Below are positions 24,083 to 33,356 of a DNA stretch of 64,000 nucleotides, piece after piece. Origin of the DNA: DASZIT01 sp035948855. Its GTDB lineage: Bacteria; Actinomycetota; Acidimicrobiia; Acidimicrobiales; RAAP-2. The notes beneath the pieces are model-generated. The model worked only from the letters and a program-made list of their open reading frames with translations, searched no databases and had not been told where the DNA came from. Where the stretch lies: contig DASZIT010000052.1 in NCBI GenBank assembly GCA_035948855.1, forward strand, positions 38,880 through 102,879, given 5' to 3'. Each line of letters begins with the position of its first letter. Positions within the stretch are counted from its first letter, which is position 1. The position numbers and the translations under genes are program-made.

Positions 24083-25657
24083 TCAGAACCGGTTGAGACG
24101 CTTGTGGATCCCCTTCGTCCGTTTGTAGAGGGTGACGAATTCCTTGTAGAGATGGTCATAGACAGGGGCGGTCGCCGGATCCGGGGTGAAGGTGCGGCGG
24201 ACCGCGACCATGGTCGGGATCTGATCGACGGAGATGCGCCCGAGGGCCAACAGGGTGACCAGGGCGGCCCCTCGAACATTGGCCAGGACCGGATCTTCGA
24301 CCTGGCGGATCTCCCGACCGAGCACATCGGCATGGATCTGGCACCACTGGTCGGAGTTGGCTCCACCTCCGATGAAGGCCATCGAATCGAAGGTGCGGCC
24401 GGCAAACCGCTCCACCGCATCCAAGAGCCACTTGGAGTTGAAGGCCACCCCCTCGAATACGGCTCGGACCATCTCGGCCGACGACGTCGACAGCGAGAGA
24501 TTGTGAAATCCGCCGCGGATGGTGTGGTCGTCGACCGGCGTCCGCTCCCCGTTCAACCAGGGGGTGAACAGCACCCGCCCACTCCCCGGCGCCACCGAGT
24601 CGACCATCTCGTTCATCGCTTCGAAATTGTCGGCCAGGCCCAGGGTGTCGCGGAGGAAGGTGAGGCAGGCTCCCGCCGTTTCATGCTCATTGACGACGAT
24701 GTATTTACCCGCCAGGGCCGCGGGGATGGAGGCCACATTGGTGGTGATCGATGTCTTCTTGAAAGGCACGTGGGTCGAGATCCACGATGACGTCCCGATG
24801 TAGAGGTGGGCGGAGAAGTCGGCCACCGATCCGGACCCGAACACCGCCGAGTGCACATCGCCGGTGCCGACCGCCACCGGTATCCCTGCCGGGAGCCCGA
24901 GGTCATCCGCCGCCCCGGCGGTGAGCGGGCCGACAATGCTCCCCGGCGCCACCAGGTCGGGAAGCTTGGCCCGGTCGAGCCCGGTGATGGCCAGCAGACG
25001 GTCGTCGTAGTCCACCCGGTCGATCCTCCGGTTGTCGGTAACCCAGTGGGCGGCGATTGAGTCGAAGGAGGCACGGGTGCGGCCGGTGAGCTTGAGATTC
25101 AGGTAGTCGACCGGCTCCAGAAAGGTGGCGGTGTCCCGGTAGATCTCCGGGAACTGATCACGGATGAACAGGATGTGCGCCACCGGGTCCTTGCCCGAGA
25201 GGCCCGGCGCCCCGCCGGTGACCCGCACCCACCGAAGGATCTTGCGGGGGTCGTAGCCGAGCAAATTCACCGGGCCGCGGGCCGCAGCCCGGATGGCCCG
25301 GTTCCCCCGGGAGTCCATCCAGATGATCGCCCGCATCAACGGGTTTCCGTCAGCTCCGACCGCCACCGTGCCCGACCATTGCGACGTGCACCCGACCCCG
25401 ATGAAGGCCTCAGGAGGGATGGAGGCGCCGGCCACCGCGTCGCGAGCCGCCGAGCAGATGGCCGACCACCAATCGTCCGGATCCTGTTCGGCGCCGCCGC
25501 CGTCGAGCAGATGGAGCGGGACCGGGGCGAACCCATGGGCCGCGATCCTCCCGGTGGTGGACACCACCGCCACTTTCGGGCCTCCGGTCCCGAGGTCGAC
25601 GGCCAGCACGTACTCCTCGGCGGTCACCGCACCTTCCGGCCCCCCGTCAGCTGTCAC
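24083..25657 (-). CDS. FGGY-family carbohydrate kinase (xylulokinase-like)
   Basis: The 524-residue kinase phosphorylates a sugar or polyol with ATP. The N-terminal phosphate-binding loop VLAVDLGTGGPKVAVV, IIWMDSRGNRAI, the catalytic-type GTGDVHSAVFGSGSVAD, the C-domain FIGGGANSDQWCQIHADVLGREI and the closing VRGAALVTLLALGRI are all in the FGGY order. The family includes xylulo-, ribulo-, glycero- and erythritol kinases. Usual length is about 500, so this is complete. The GTG start at 25657 overlaps the ileS stop (GTGA). Coupling to ileS is odd and probably incidental. Substrate is not determined. Confidence 0.85.
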   Translation of the reverse strand: MTADGGPEGAVTAEEYVLAVDLGTGGPKVAVVSTTGRIAAHGFAPVPLHLLDGGGAEQDPDDWWSAICSAARDAVAGASIPPEAFIGVGCTSQWSGTVAVGADGNPLMRAIIWMDSRGNRAIRAAARGPVNLLGYDPRKILRWVRVTGGAPGLSGKDPVAHILFIRDQFPEIYRDTATFLEPVDYLNLKLTGRTRASFDSIAAHWVTDNRRIDRVDYDDRLLAITGLDRAKLPDLVAPGSIVGPLTAGAADDLGLPAGIPVAVGTGDVHSAVFGSGSVADFSAHLYIGTSSWISTHVPFKKTSITTNVASIPAALAGKYIVVNEHETAGACLTFLRDTLGLADNFEAMNEMVDSVAPGSGRVLFTPWLNGERTPVDDHTIRGGFHNLSLSTSSAEMVRAVFEGVAFNSKWLLDAVERFAGRTFDSMAFIGGGANSDQWCQIHADVLGREIRQVEDPVLANVRGAALVTLLALGRISVDQIPTMVAVRRTFTPDPATAPVYDHLYKEFVTLYKRTKGIHKRLNRF

Positions 25658-28600
25658 GCCTTGCGGATCCAGATCGTCGCCTGTCGCAGTGTCCCCCCGT
25701 CGTCGAACTCGAAGGGGGTCCCCTCTCCGGCGCCGTCGCCCTCCTCGGGTGGCGTGGCCACCACCGTGCGGGCCAGCACCTCGCGGCCGATCAGCTCGAA
25801 CCGCGGAGCCAGGTCGTCGAGTCCGACCAGATGGAGATGGATCCAGTCCGACACCTCCAGGCCCGAGGCCTTACGGAGGTCCTGCACGTTGCGGATCACC
25901 TCCCGGGCCAGTCCCCGCCGGCGGAGGTCGTCGTCCAAGGTGAGGTCGAGGGCCACCACCTCGGCGCCGTCCCGCGACACCGCGAACCCGGTTTGTGCCC
26001 GGACCCGCAGCTCCACCTCGTCCCCGGTCAACTCCACCGCGCCGTCGTCCAGCGCCACCACCACCGGTCGTCCCTCGGCCAGATCGTCGGCGGCGGCGGC
26101 GCCGTCGACCGAAGCCATAGCCGTCCGCAGCTGTTGCACCTTCGAGCCGAGGCGCGGTCCCAGCAGCTTGAAGTTGGGGACCAACTCGTAGGCCAGCACG
26201 TCACCCAGCTCGCCGATGGGCTCCACCCGGTCGACGTTCAACTCGTCCTCGACGATCCCGTCCGGCAGCGTCGGGCTGTTGGGTGGCAGGTAGACGAGGG
26301 CGCGGGCCAGAGGCTGCCGCACCTTTATCTCCGCCTCCGCCCGGGCGGCCCGGCCCAGTGACGACAACCGGCGGGCCAGGGCCATGCCGGCCTCGAGCCC
26401 GTCGTCGACGGCATCCGGCTGTTCGCGGGGCCAGTCGGCCAGATGGACCGAGTCGTCCTCCGACGCCCCGGTCAGGTCCCGCCACATCCGATCAGCCACG
26501 AACGGGCACATCGGGGCGAGCAGCCGGCCCACGGTGACCAGCGCCTCGTAGAGGGTCGCCTGGGCCCCCAGCGAGTCGGCCGGATCGGCGTCCGGATCGG
26601 TGCGCCAAAAGCGTCGGCGACTACGACGGACGTACCAGTTGGAGATGTCGTCGACCAGTTCGGCGATGGCGGTGGCCGCCGGGAACGGCTCGTACCCGTC
26701 CAGCGACGTGGTGACGGTGGCCACCGTGGCGTAGAGGCGCGATCGCATCCACCGGTCGAGGACCGACCGGTCCTCGGGCCGGGGGATGGCCGGATCGGCG
26801 GGGTCGAACTCGTTGAGGGACGCGTAAGTGGTGAAGAACGACCAGGTGTTCCACAAGGTGAGGAGGGTGTCCCGCATGGCGGCATCGATCGCCTCGAAGC
26901 TGACCCGGGTCGGTGTCCACGGGGAGCCCTGGGAGAACATCCACCACCGGAGTGGGTCGGCCCCCCGGGTGTCGAGGATCTCCCAGGGATCGGTGACGTT
27001 GCCGAGGCTCTTGGACATCTTCCGGCCGTCGGCGTCCACCAGGTGGCCGAGGCACAGCACGTTCCGGTAGGGCGTCGAGCCCCGCACCAGGGTGTTGACC
27101 GCCAACAGGGAGTAGAACCAACCCCGGGTCTGGTCGATGGCCTCGCAGATGAAATCGGCCGGGTAGACGAAGTGCTCCTCCGACCCCGGAGCCACCGGGT
27201 AGCCCCACTGGCCCGACGGCATCGATCCCGAGTCGAACCAGGCGTCGATCACCGGCTCCACCCTCCGCATCTCCGACGATGACTCCTGGGTGTCGACGGC
27301 GCAGTCCGGGCAGGGGAACACGATCTCATCGATCGCCGGGCGATGCGGGTCGATGTCGGTGACATCCCGGCCAACCAACTCGGAGAGCTCGGACAGCGAT
27401 CCGACACAGCGCAGATGGGCCTGGTCGCACCGCCAGACCGGCAGCGGCGTACCCCAGAACCGGTCACGGGAGAGGGCCCAGTCGACATTGTTGGACAACC
27501 ACTCCCCCATCCGACCGTCGCGGATGTGCTCGGGATGCCAGCCGATGGTCTGGTTCTCGGCCACCAACTCCGGCTTCCGGGCCGAGGTGCGGACGTACCA
27601 GCTCGGCTTTCCCCAGTAGATGAGCGGGGTCGCGCAACGCCAGCAATGAGGATAGGAGTGCCGGTGCGGTTCACGGCGGAAGAGGAGTCCGGCTGCCTCC
27701 AGCCGGTCGTTGATCGCTGGGTTGGTCTCTCGCACCAGTTGGCCGTGAAGCCAGGGCACCTGGGTGAAGGTCCCGTCCGGTCCCACCGGGTTGAGGGTGG
27801 GCAGTCCCTGCTGGCGGCCCACCTGCCGGTCGATCTCACCGAAGGCCGGAGCCAGATGCACGATCCCGGTCCCCTCGTCGGCTTCGACGAACTCACCGGG
27901 CACCACCCGCCACCCGTCGCCGTCATCCCCGGGAGGAACGTCGACATCGTCGAACGGCCGAACATAGCGGAGCCCGACCAGGTCCCGGCCCGCGACCCGG
28001 TGATCGGCGGACGCGCCTTCGCCGAATACCGGTTCGATCAGGTCGGCAGCCATGATGGCGTCGCCGACCACCGCGTACTCGAGGTCGGGTCCGACGGCGG
28101 CGCCGGTATTGGAGAGCAATGTCCACGGGGTGGTGGTCCACACCAGCAGCGACAAGCCGGTGAGGGTCGTCATGCCCAACGACGCCCGAAGGGCGGCGGC
28201 AGCCTCGCCTTCGTCGGTCAGCGGGAGCCGGACATAGGCCGATTCGTCGACCACGTCCCGGTAGACATCGGGCTGGCCGAGTTCGTGGCTGCTGAGGGCC
28301 GTCCCGCACCGCGTGCAGTAGGGCACCACCTTGATGTCCTCGTAGAGCAGGCCCTGGTCCCAGATCGACTTGAGGTTCCACCACACCGACTCCACGAACT
28401 CGGACGAGAAGGTCCAGTAGGCGTCGTCGATGTCGAGCCAGTACCCGATGCGCCCAGTGAGGGTCTTCCATTCGTCGACGTAGTTGCGCACCGACTGCCG
28501 GCACAGCCGGGTGAACTCGGCGATGCCGACCTCTTCTTCGATCTGGCGCTTGGCGGTGATGCCGAGTTGCTTCTCCACCTCGACCTCGACCGGCAGCCCA

Positions 28601-28863
28601 TGGGTGTCCCATCCGGCCTTCCGGGGGACGGCGTACCCCCGCATGGTCCGGTAGCGGCAGAACAGATCCTTGTAGGCCCGGGCCCAGACGTGGTGGAGCC
28701 CGGGACGCCCGTTGGCGGTCGGCGGACCTTCGTAGAAGACCCAGGGCTCGGCCCCCTCCCGCAGCTCCACCGACCGCTCGAAGACGCGGTGCTTCTCCCA
28801 TCGGGCCAGCTCTTCGGCCTCGAGGGCGGTGAAATCGGCGTCGGTGGGGACCGGGCGGAACAA
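25654..28863 (-). CDS. ileS: Isoleucine--tRNA ligase, long (eukaryote-like) type
   Basis: The 1069-residue synthetase charges tRNA-Ile. The HIGH-like motif is LHHVWARAYKD (about residue 57), the CP1 editing domain follows at about 190-390, and KMSKS is exact in DADGRKMSKSLGN (about 617). Length and the segment GLPVEVEVEKQLGITAKRQIEE match the long IleS2 type that is often insensitive to mupirocin. The C-terminal anticodon-binding region lies from about 700. The start ATG at 28863 lies about 76 bp from the divergent Fpg gene, too little space for a T-box. The FGGY kinase stop/start overlap lies at its 3' end. Confidence 0.95.
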   Translation of the reverse strand: MFRPVPTDADFTALEAEELARWEKHRVFERSVELREGAEPWVFYEGPPTANGRPGLHHVWARAYKDLFCRYRTMRGYAVPRKAGWDTHGLPVEVEVEKQLGITAKRQIEEEVGIAEFTRLCRQSVRNYVDEWKTLTGRIGYWLDIDDAYWTFSSEFVESVWWNLKSIWDQGLLYEDIKVVPYCTRCGTALSSHELGQPDVYRDVVDESAYVRLPLTDEGEAAAALRASLGMTTLTGLSLLVWTTTPWTLLSNTGAAVGPDLEYAVVGDAIMAADLIEPVFGEGASADHRVAGRDLVGLRYVRPFDDVDVPPGDDGDGWRVVPGEFVEADEGTGIVHLAPAFGEIDRQVGRQQGLPTLNPVGPDGTFTQVPWLHGQLVRETNPAINDRLEAAGLLFRREPHRHSYPHCWRCATPLIYWGKPSWYVRTSARKPELVAENQTIGWHPEHIRDGRMGEWLSNNVDWALSRDRFWGTPLPVWRCDQAHLRCVGSLSELSELVGRDVTDIDPHRPAIDEIVFPCPDCAVDTQESSSEMRRVEPVIDAWFDSGSMPSGQWGYPVAPGSEEHFVYPADFICEAIDQTRGWFYSLLAVNTLVRGSTPYRNVLCLGHLVDADGRKMSKSLGNVTDPWEILDTRGADPLRWWMFSQGSPWTPTRVSFEAIDAAMRDTLLTLWNTWSFFTTYASLNEFDPADPAIPRPEDRSVLDRWMRSRLYATVATVTTSLDGYEPFPAATAIAELVDDISNWYVRRSRRRFWRTDPDADPADSLGAQATLYEALVTVGRLLAPMCPFVADRMWRDLTGASEDDSVHLADWPREQPDAVDDGLEAGMALARRLSSLGRAARAEAEIKVRQPLARALVYLPPNSPTLPDGIVEDELNVDRVEPIGELGDVLAYELVPNFKLLGPRLGSKVQQLRTAMASVDGAAAADDLAEGRPVVVALDDGAVELTGDEVELRVRAQTGFAVSRDGAEVVALDLTLDDDLRRRGLAREVIRNVQDLRKASGLEVSDWIHLHLVGLDDLAPRFELIGREVLARTVVATPPEEGDGAGEGTPFEFDDGGTLRQATIWIRKA

Positions 28864-28939
28864 CGGTGACTCCCTCTGGGTGGGGACGGGTGCGGGCGAG
28901 GATCAGATACTAAGGGCGCATAGACTCCGCATCGGACCT

Positions 28940-29800
28940 GTGCCCGAGCTCCCCGAGGTAGAAGCCCTGACATCCTTGCTGGCCGAACGGATGGCCGGCC
29001 GGCAGATCGCTCGTTGCGAGCTGGGGTCGTTCTCCGCCCTGAAGACGGTCGACCCCGCGCTCGGTCAGCTGATCGGTCGGTCGGCGAACGGGTGTGTGCG
29101 CCGGGGAAAGTACGTCTGTTTCGACCTGGACGGTATCTGGCTGGTGATCCATCTGGCCCGGGCCGGATGGATCCGCTGGTACGACAAGCTCCCGACCGCC
29201 ACCGCCCGGCCCAGCAAGGCGCCATTGGCCCTCCGGGTGGGACTCGACGACGGGTCGGGCTTCGATGTCACCGAGATGGGCACCGAGAAGCGTCTGGCCC
29301 TGTGGGTGGTGACCTCGCTCGACCAGGTCGAAGGCGTCGCCGGTCTCGGGGTCGACCCGTTGAGCCCGGAGTTCACCGTCGCCGAGCTGGCCCGGATCCT
29401 GGGCGGGGCGTCGGCCAACATCAAGACCGCTCTCACCAGCCAATCGCTCATCGCCGGCGTGGGCAACGCCTACTCGGACGAAGCCTTGCATGCCGCCCAC
29501 CTCTCCCCCTACAAGTCGGCGGCGAAGCTCTCCCCGGCCGAAACCGAGAGCCTGCATGGCGCGCTGGTCAGCGTGCTCAGCGAGGCGGTGGCCAGATCCG
29601 GAGGGCTGGCGGCCGCCGACTTGAAGGGCGACAAGAAACGGGCCATGCAGGTCCACGGGAGAACCGGGGAGGACTGCCCGGTCTGCGGTGACACCATCCG
29701 CCAGGTGTCGTTCGCCACCAAGTCGATGCAATACTGCCCCACCTGCCAGACCGGCGGCCGCCCGCTGGCCGACCGCCGGATGTCCAAGCTGCTCAAGTGA
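28940..29800 (+). CDS. Fpg/Nei family DNA glycosylase/AP lyase
   Basis: This 286-residue base-excision repair enzyme removes oxidised bases and nicks the AP site. The GTG at 28940 gives a processed N-terminus PELPEVEALTSLLAERM with the catalytic proline at position 2 and glutamate, which fixes the start. The zinc finger is at the end, CPVCGDTIRQVSFATKSMQYCPTC (Cys4), and the helix-two-turn-helix lies at about residues 165-180 (SLIAGVGNAYSDEALHAA). The Lys-57-like residue and the RRGKY segment are in place. Whether it is Fpg (8-oxoG) or an Nei-like enzyme is not settled; GxGNAYSDE is common to both. It diverges from ileS. Confidence 0.9.
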   Translation: MPELPEVEALTSLLAERMAGRQIARCELGSFSALKTVDPALGQLIGRSANGCVRRGKYVCFDLDGIWLVIHLARAGWIRWYDKLPTATARPSKAPLALRVGLDDGSGFDVTEMGTEKRLALWVVTSLDQVEGVAGLGVDPLSPEFTVAELARILGGASANIKTALTSQSLIAGVGNAYSDEALHAAHLSPYKSAAKLSPAETESLHGALVSVLSEAVARSGGLAAADLKGDKKRAMQVHGRTGEDCPVCGDTIRQVSFATKSMQYCPTCQTGGRPLADRRMSKLLK

Positions 29801-29819
29801 CCGGTGACCATGGCCCGAG

Positions 29820-30767
29820 GTGACAGTGCACATTGACCCCTTCATCGTCCTCGGCAGCGCGGTGGTCGGCTTCCTGGTCGGGATGACCGGCGCCGGGGGC
29901 GGCGCCCTGATGACCCCGATGCTCATCCTCCTCTTCGGGGTCAAGCCCTCGACCGCCATCTCCAGTGACCTGGTGGCGGCGGTGCTGATGCGGCCCTTCG
30001 GCGCCGCCGTCCACCTGCGCAATGGGACCGTGAACCTCGCCCTGGTCGGTTGGATGGTGTTGGGCTCGGTGCCGATGGCGTTCTTCGGGACCTTCTTGCT
30101 GCACGAGATGGGCAACAGCCCGTCGGCGGAGAAGAATGTCCAAACTGCCTTGGGTGCCGCCCTCCTGGTGGGTGCGGCGGCCATGGCCCTGCGCTACCTC
30201 CTCGACCGTCGGGCCGGACAGGTCGAGAAGGTCGTGGTCCATCACCTGAAGATCCGGCCGCTGCCCTCCGTGTTGATCGGCATGGTCGGCGGGATCATCG
30301 TCGGCATCACCTCGGTGGGCTCCGGCTCCCTGATGATCGTCTTCCTGTTGTTCCTCTACCCGATGTTGAGCGCCAAGCAGTTGGTGGGCACCGATCTCAC
30401 CCAGGCCGTGCCGCTGACCCTCGCCGCCGCCCTGGGTGCGCTGGTCTTCGGTCATGTGGAGTTCCCGGTCACCGCCTCGCTGGCCATCGGCAGCATCCCG
30501 GCGGTGATCGTCGGATCATTCCTCTCCTCCCGTGCCCCCGACCGCTACATCCGACCGCTGATCACCTTCGTCGTGCTCGCCTCCGGGCTCAAGTATGCGG
30601 GGGTCAGCACCACGGCTCTGGGTTGGATCCTGTGCGGGATCCTGCTCGCCGCCGGCGGTGTCTGGCTGGTCCAGACCCGGCCATGGCAGAACCAGGGCGA
30701 CCAAACCGAGGGGATCGCCGGGGATGGCTCGGAGCCGACGGTCTCCCGCGGCGGAGGCTACGACTAG
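29820..30767 (+). CDS. TauE/SafE (TSUP) sulfite-exporter family permease
   Basis: A 315-residue membrane protein with about 8-9 hydrophobic helices and the TSUP repeat motif near each half: GFLVGMTGAGGGALMTPMLI at about residue 15 and GIIVGITSVGSGSLMIVF at about 160. TSUP proteins export or import sulfur- or carbon-containing anions such as sulfite, sulfoacetate or thiosulfate. The start GTG is at 29820, about 20 bp after the Fpg stop; a GTG at 29826 is possible. An Rrf2-type regulator follows 39 bp downstream, suggesting joint control of sulfur-compound transport. The specific anion is not known. Confidence 0.88.
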   Translation: MTVHIDPFIVLGSAVVGFLVGMTGAGGGALMTPMLILLFGVKPSTAISSDLVAAVLMRPFGAAVHLRNGTVNLALVGWMVLGSVPMAFFGTFLLHEMGNSPSAEKNVQTALGAALLVGAAAMALRYLLDRRAGQVEKVVVHHLKIRPLPSVLIGMVGGIIVGITSVGSGSLMIVFLLFLYPMLSAKQLVGTDLTQAVPLTLAAALGALVFGHVEFPVTASLAIGSIPAVIVGSFLSSRAPDRYIRPLITFVVLASGLKYAGVSTTALGWILCGILLAAGGVWLVQTRPWQNQGDQTEGIAGDGSEPTVSRGGGYD

Positions 30768-30806
30768 GGGGTCTCGACCTCCGGCGGCCATGGCAGACTC
30801 CTAGGC

Positions 30807-31262
30807 GTGTACATCTCCGCCAAGGTCGACTACGCGGTTCGGGCGATGTGCGGGGTGGCCGCCGCCGGCGATCACCCGGTGACCGCCGAGGCGTTGGCCG
30901 TCGCCCAGGGCCTGCCGCCCAAATTTCTCGAGAGCATCCTCAACGACCTCCGGAGAGCCGGCCTCCTCCGCAGCCAGCGCGGCGCCGACGGCGGGTACCG
31001 GCTGGCCCGGGCGGCAAAGGAGATCACCGTGGCCGACATCATCCGGCCGCTCGACGGCCCTTTGGCTGAAGTGCGCGGCTTGCGTCCGGAAGCCGCCAAG
31101 TACGAGGGAGCCGCTGCCCACCTCCAAGATGTCTGGGTGGCGGTGAGGTCGAGCCTGCGCTCGGTCCTCGAGGTGGTCACCTTGGCCGACATCGTGGCCG
31201 GAAAGCTCCCTGCCTCGGTGGTCAAGCTCACCAACCGACCCGATGCCTGGGTGTCTCACTGA
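30807..31262 (+). CDS. Rrf2-family transcriptional regulator without the Fe-S cysteines
   Basis: The 151-residue DNA-binding protein begins MYISAKVDYAVRAMCGVAAA, the Rrf2 signature, with a winged helix at about residues 25-65 (LPPKFLESILNDLRRAGLLRSQRGADGGYRLAR). The cysteine cluster that ligates [2Fe-2S] in IscR- and NsrR-type members is missing: only one cysteine (C15) is seen. It is therefore more like CymR-type regulators, which sense sulfur status through a partner. It lies next to a TauE/SafE permease on the same strand. The GTG start at 30807 has CAGACT upstream at leaderless spacing. Confidence 0.85.
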   Translation: MYISAKVDYAVRAMCGVAAAGDHPVTAEALAVAQGLPPKFLESILNDLRRAGLLRSQRGADGGYRLARAAKEITVADIIRPLDGPLAEVRGLRPEAAKYEGAAAHLQDVWVAVRSSLRSVLEVVTLADIVAGKLPASVVKLTNRPDAWVSH

Positions 31263-31296
31263 GGATCGCGGTCAATCGCGGCTCAACCCGACCCGC

Positions 31297-31443
31297 TCAA
31301 CGAATGCGGGGCGAAGGCGGTGACGATCCGTCGGCCTCGAGAAACGACGCCAAATCGCCCCAATCGTCTGGCTCATCGAGCGGGTGTTCGTCGTAGGCGG
31401 CATAGGCAGCGTCTCTACCGTCGGGTGGTGCGGGCAGGAACAT
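31297..31443 (-). CDS. Small acidic protein (48 aa), unknown
   Basis: The minus strand from the ATG at 31443 reads a 48-residue frame, MFLPAPPDGRDAAYAAYDEH at the start and PPSPRIR at the end. It is rich in aspartate and glutamate (HPLDEPDDWGDLASFLEADG). GGAG lies 11 bases upstream and the ATG is six bases after the stop of the YihY gene, so it would be co-transcribed with it. Third positions are GC-rich, as in coding DNA of this genome. No family was recognised. Because it is small, it could be a chance frame. Confidence 0.45.
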   Translation of the reverse strand: MFLPAPPDGRDAAYAAYDEHPLDEPDDWGDLASFLEADGSSPPSPRIR

Positions 31444-31449
31444 CGGTGT

Positions 31450-32445
31450 TCAGTCTCCTCCAGACACCTGCCCGCTGGCGACCCCGTCGGCAGCGTCCTC
31501 GGCCCGCCGGAGTGACCGGGGCCAGAGCCTCCGGGTCACCACCACGTTGAACTCCGCCCCGTAAACCGAGATGGTGGCGCCCAGAGCCAGCCACCACATC
31601 AGGCCGAGCACAGTGGCGAAGGTTCCGTAGAGGGCGGAGAGGTGCTTGAGTTGGTGGGCGACCAACTGGGCCCCGGCGAACTGCAAGATCGTCCAGATGG
31701 TGCCGGCGAACAGCGCTCCCGGCCAGTAGTTCCGATCCTGGGGCGGGATATCGAGCAGGATCCGGAAGGCGTACCGGTACATGACGATGTTGACCGCGAA
31801 AGAGCCGACCAGCCCGATCCACACCGAGTACCCGCCCATGCCGCGGAAGGCTCCGAGTCCGGCCAACGCCCCGGCCCCGATGAAGCCGACGCCGAGCACC
31901 GCCAAGAACCCCACGCCTCGGAGCTGCCGGGGCCAAAACCCCGGCAGGTCATCTCTCCCGATTCCCCAGACGCTGGCCATCATCGCCTGGGCGCTCCGGC
32001 TGAGCCGCAATGCGCCATAGGTCAACCAGAGGAGCCCGACGCACAGCCCGAAGAGATTCCCGGTCGAGAGCTGATGCACGCTGTTGGTCACGTCCGACCC
32101 GACCACCGGGAACTGGCGCACCGCCGAGTTGATGATGTCGTCCTGCAGGTGCTTGTCACCGTGGAGGACCACCCCGAGTCCGGTCAGGAACACCAACAGC
32201 AGCGGGAACACCGCCATGAACGACGAGTAGGCGATCTGGCCGGCCAGCCGGCCGGCCTGGTCGTCGGAGAACTTCCGGATGACCGCCGCGGCCACCGACG
32301 TGGCCGGTCGCCGTTGTTGCCAGGCGTCGAAGGTGTCGACGATCCCGGTGACGTGTCCCTTGACCGTCGCCCATCCCTTGCCCAGGACACCGCCCAGCTG
32401 GCCGATCACACCACCCCGGGCGACTCGGGCTGCCGGTTGGCTCAC
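31450..32445 (-). CDS. YihY/virulence factor BrkB family membrane protein
   Basis: A 331-residue inner-membrane protein with about six hydrophobic helices. The family segments are visible: RKFSDDQAGRLAGQIAYSSFMAVFPLLLVFLTGLGV near residue 57 and LYGTFATVLGLMWWLALGATISVYGAEFN near the C-terminus. The role of the family is not established; it is often annotated wrongly as ribonuclease BN. The last 30 residues are charged and cytoplasmic. A small acidic frame lies immediately downstream. The upstream neighbour on the same strand is a thioesterase, with 48 bp between. Confidence 0.88.
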   Translation of the reverse strand: MSQPAARVARGGVIGQLGGVLGKGWATVKGHVTGIVDTFDAWQQRRPATSVAAAVIRKFSDDQAGRLAGQIAYSSFMAVFPLLLVFLTGLGVVLHGDKHLQDDIINSAVRQFPVVGSDVTNSVHQLSTGNLFGLCVGLLWLTYGALRLSRSAQAMMASVWGIGRDDLPGFWPRQLRGVGFLAVLGVGFIGAGALAGLGAFRGMGGYSVWIGLVGSFAVNIVMYRYAFRILLDIPPQDRNYWPGALFAGTIWTILQFAGAQLVAHQLKHLSALYGTFATVLGLMWWLALGATISVYGAEFNVVVTRRLWPRSLRRAEDAADGVASGQVSGGD

Positions 32446-32493
32446 GGAAGGCGGCCGCCCGCCGCGCTCAGCGGCCGCATCCGAGCCAACCGT

Positions 32494-33327
32494 TCAAAGA
32501 ATCGGCTCGACCAGCAGGTCCTGCACGGCCCGGCCGATCCGCCCCTCCAGGTCCCACAGCACCGATTCGGTACTGCCGATGCCCGGGGTACCGAACCGGG
32601 TGCGGGAGTCGAGGCAGATCCACTCCCCGACCGGGGGACGGTTGAGCGATACCGAGATGTCGGGATTGATGAAGATGTTGGAGGCGAAGTCGAGCTCGGC
32701 GGAGATGCCGTTCCCGAAGTCGCTGACCGCCGCAGCTCGTTGCCACGGGGAGGGCTGTTCGCCGGCAACCACCGGCTGGCGCAACCGGAACCAGGCCGCC
32801 GCCGGGCCGATGGCGTCGAACCGACCTTTGACGAAGCGGATCTCGACTCCCTCGTTGTGGAAGGCCCGATAGCCATCGGTCATGTTCGGGGTGCGAACGC
32901 CATCCTCCGGTGGAGGCGGTGGATCATCTTCGGCCACCGTCGCCACCGCCCGGCAGGCTTCCGGGGCCACCCGGATCCGCAACGCCCGGGCCCAGGCCAC
33001 TTCGATCCCCCCGGATTCGACCACCGCGTCGACCAACTGCACCTTCCGGCCCGGCCTCACCAGGAAGGCGGTGACATTCAACCGGGACGTCGGTACCGGG
33101 CGGAGCAGTTCGAGGGTGAGGCGGGCCAGCTGCTGGCCGCCCTCGGGTGAGCACTGCTCGATGGTCCGGACCACCAGGGCCGCCACCGGTCCGCCGTGGA
33201 GCGCCTTGGGTGTCCAGGGCCCCCGGGCCAGATCGGTCGGGAGGAAACTGTTGCCATCGGGGATGAACAGCGCTTCATCGGATCCCTCCGGTCCTGGGTG
33301 TTCATCCCCCGGTGGGGCTGACGTCAT
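32494..33327 (-). CDS. Hotdog-fold acyl-CoA thioesterase, TesB-like double domain
   Basis: The 277-residue product has two hotdog halves: the first with LARGPWTPKALHGGPVAALVVRTIEQ (about 32-57) and LARLTLELLRPVPTSRLNVTAFLVRPGRKVQLVDAVV, the second ending CLDSRTRFGTPGIGSTESVLWDLEGRIGRAVQDLLVEP. That is the architecture of TesB-type medium/long-chain acyl-CoA thioesterases. A conserved catalytic aspartate is likely within FGNGISAELDF. The start ATG at 33327 has GGAG at a good distance. It follows an SGNH lipoprotein gene by 29 bp on the same strand. Confidence 0.83.
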   Translation of the reverse strand: MTSAPPGDEHPGPEGSDEALFIPDGNSFLPTDLARGPWTPKALHGGPVAALVVRTIEQCSPEGGQQLARLTLELLRPVPTSRLNVTAFLVRPGRKVQLVDAVVESGGIEVAWARALRIRVAPEACRAVATVAEDDPPPPPEDGVRTPNMTDGYRAFHNEGVEIRFVKGRFDAIGPAAAWFRLRQPVVAGEQPSPWQRAAAVSDFGNGISAELDFASNIFINPDISVSLNRPPVGEWICLDSRTRFGTPGIGSTESVLWDLEGRIGRAVQDLLVEPIL

Positions 33328-33356
33328 CTGTCTCCTCTAGCGCCTGGCCATCTCCG

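Noticed and set aside
28864..28939. T-box riboswitch of ileS
   Set aside because: Only 76 bp separate the ileS start from the divergent glycosylase gene, too short for a T-box, and no T-box core sequence was seen.
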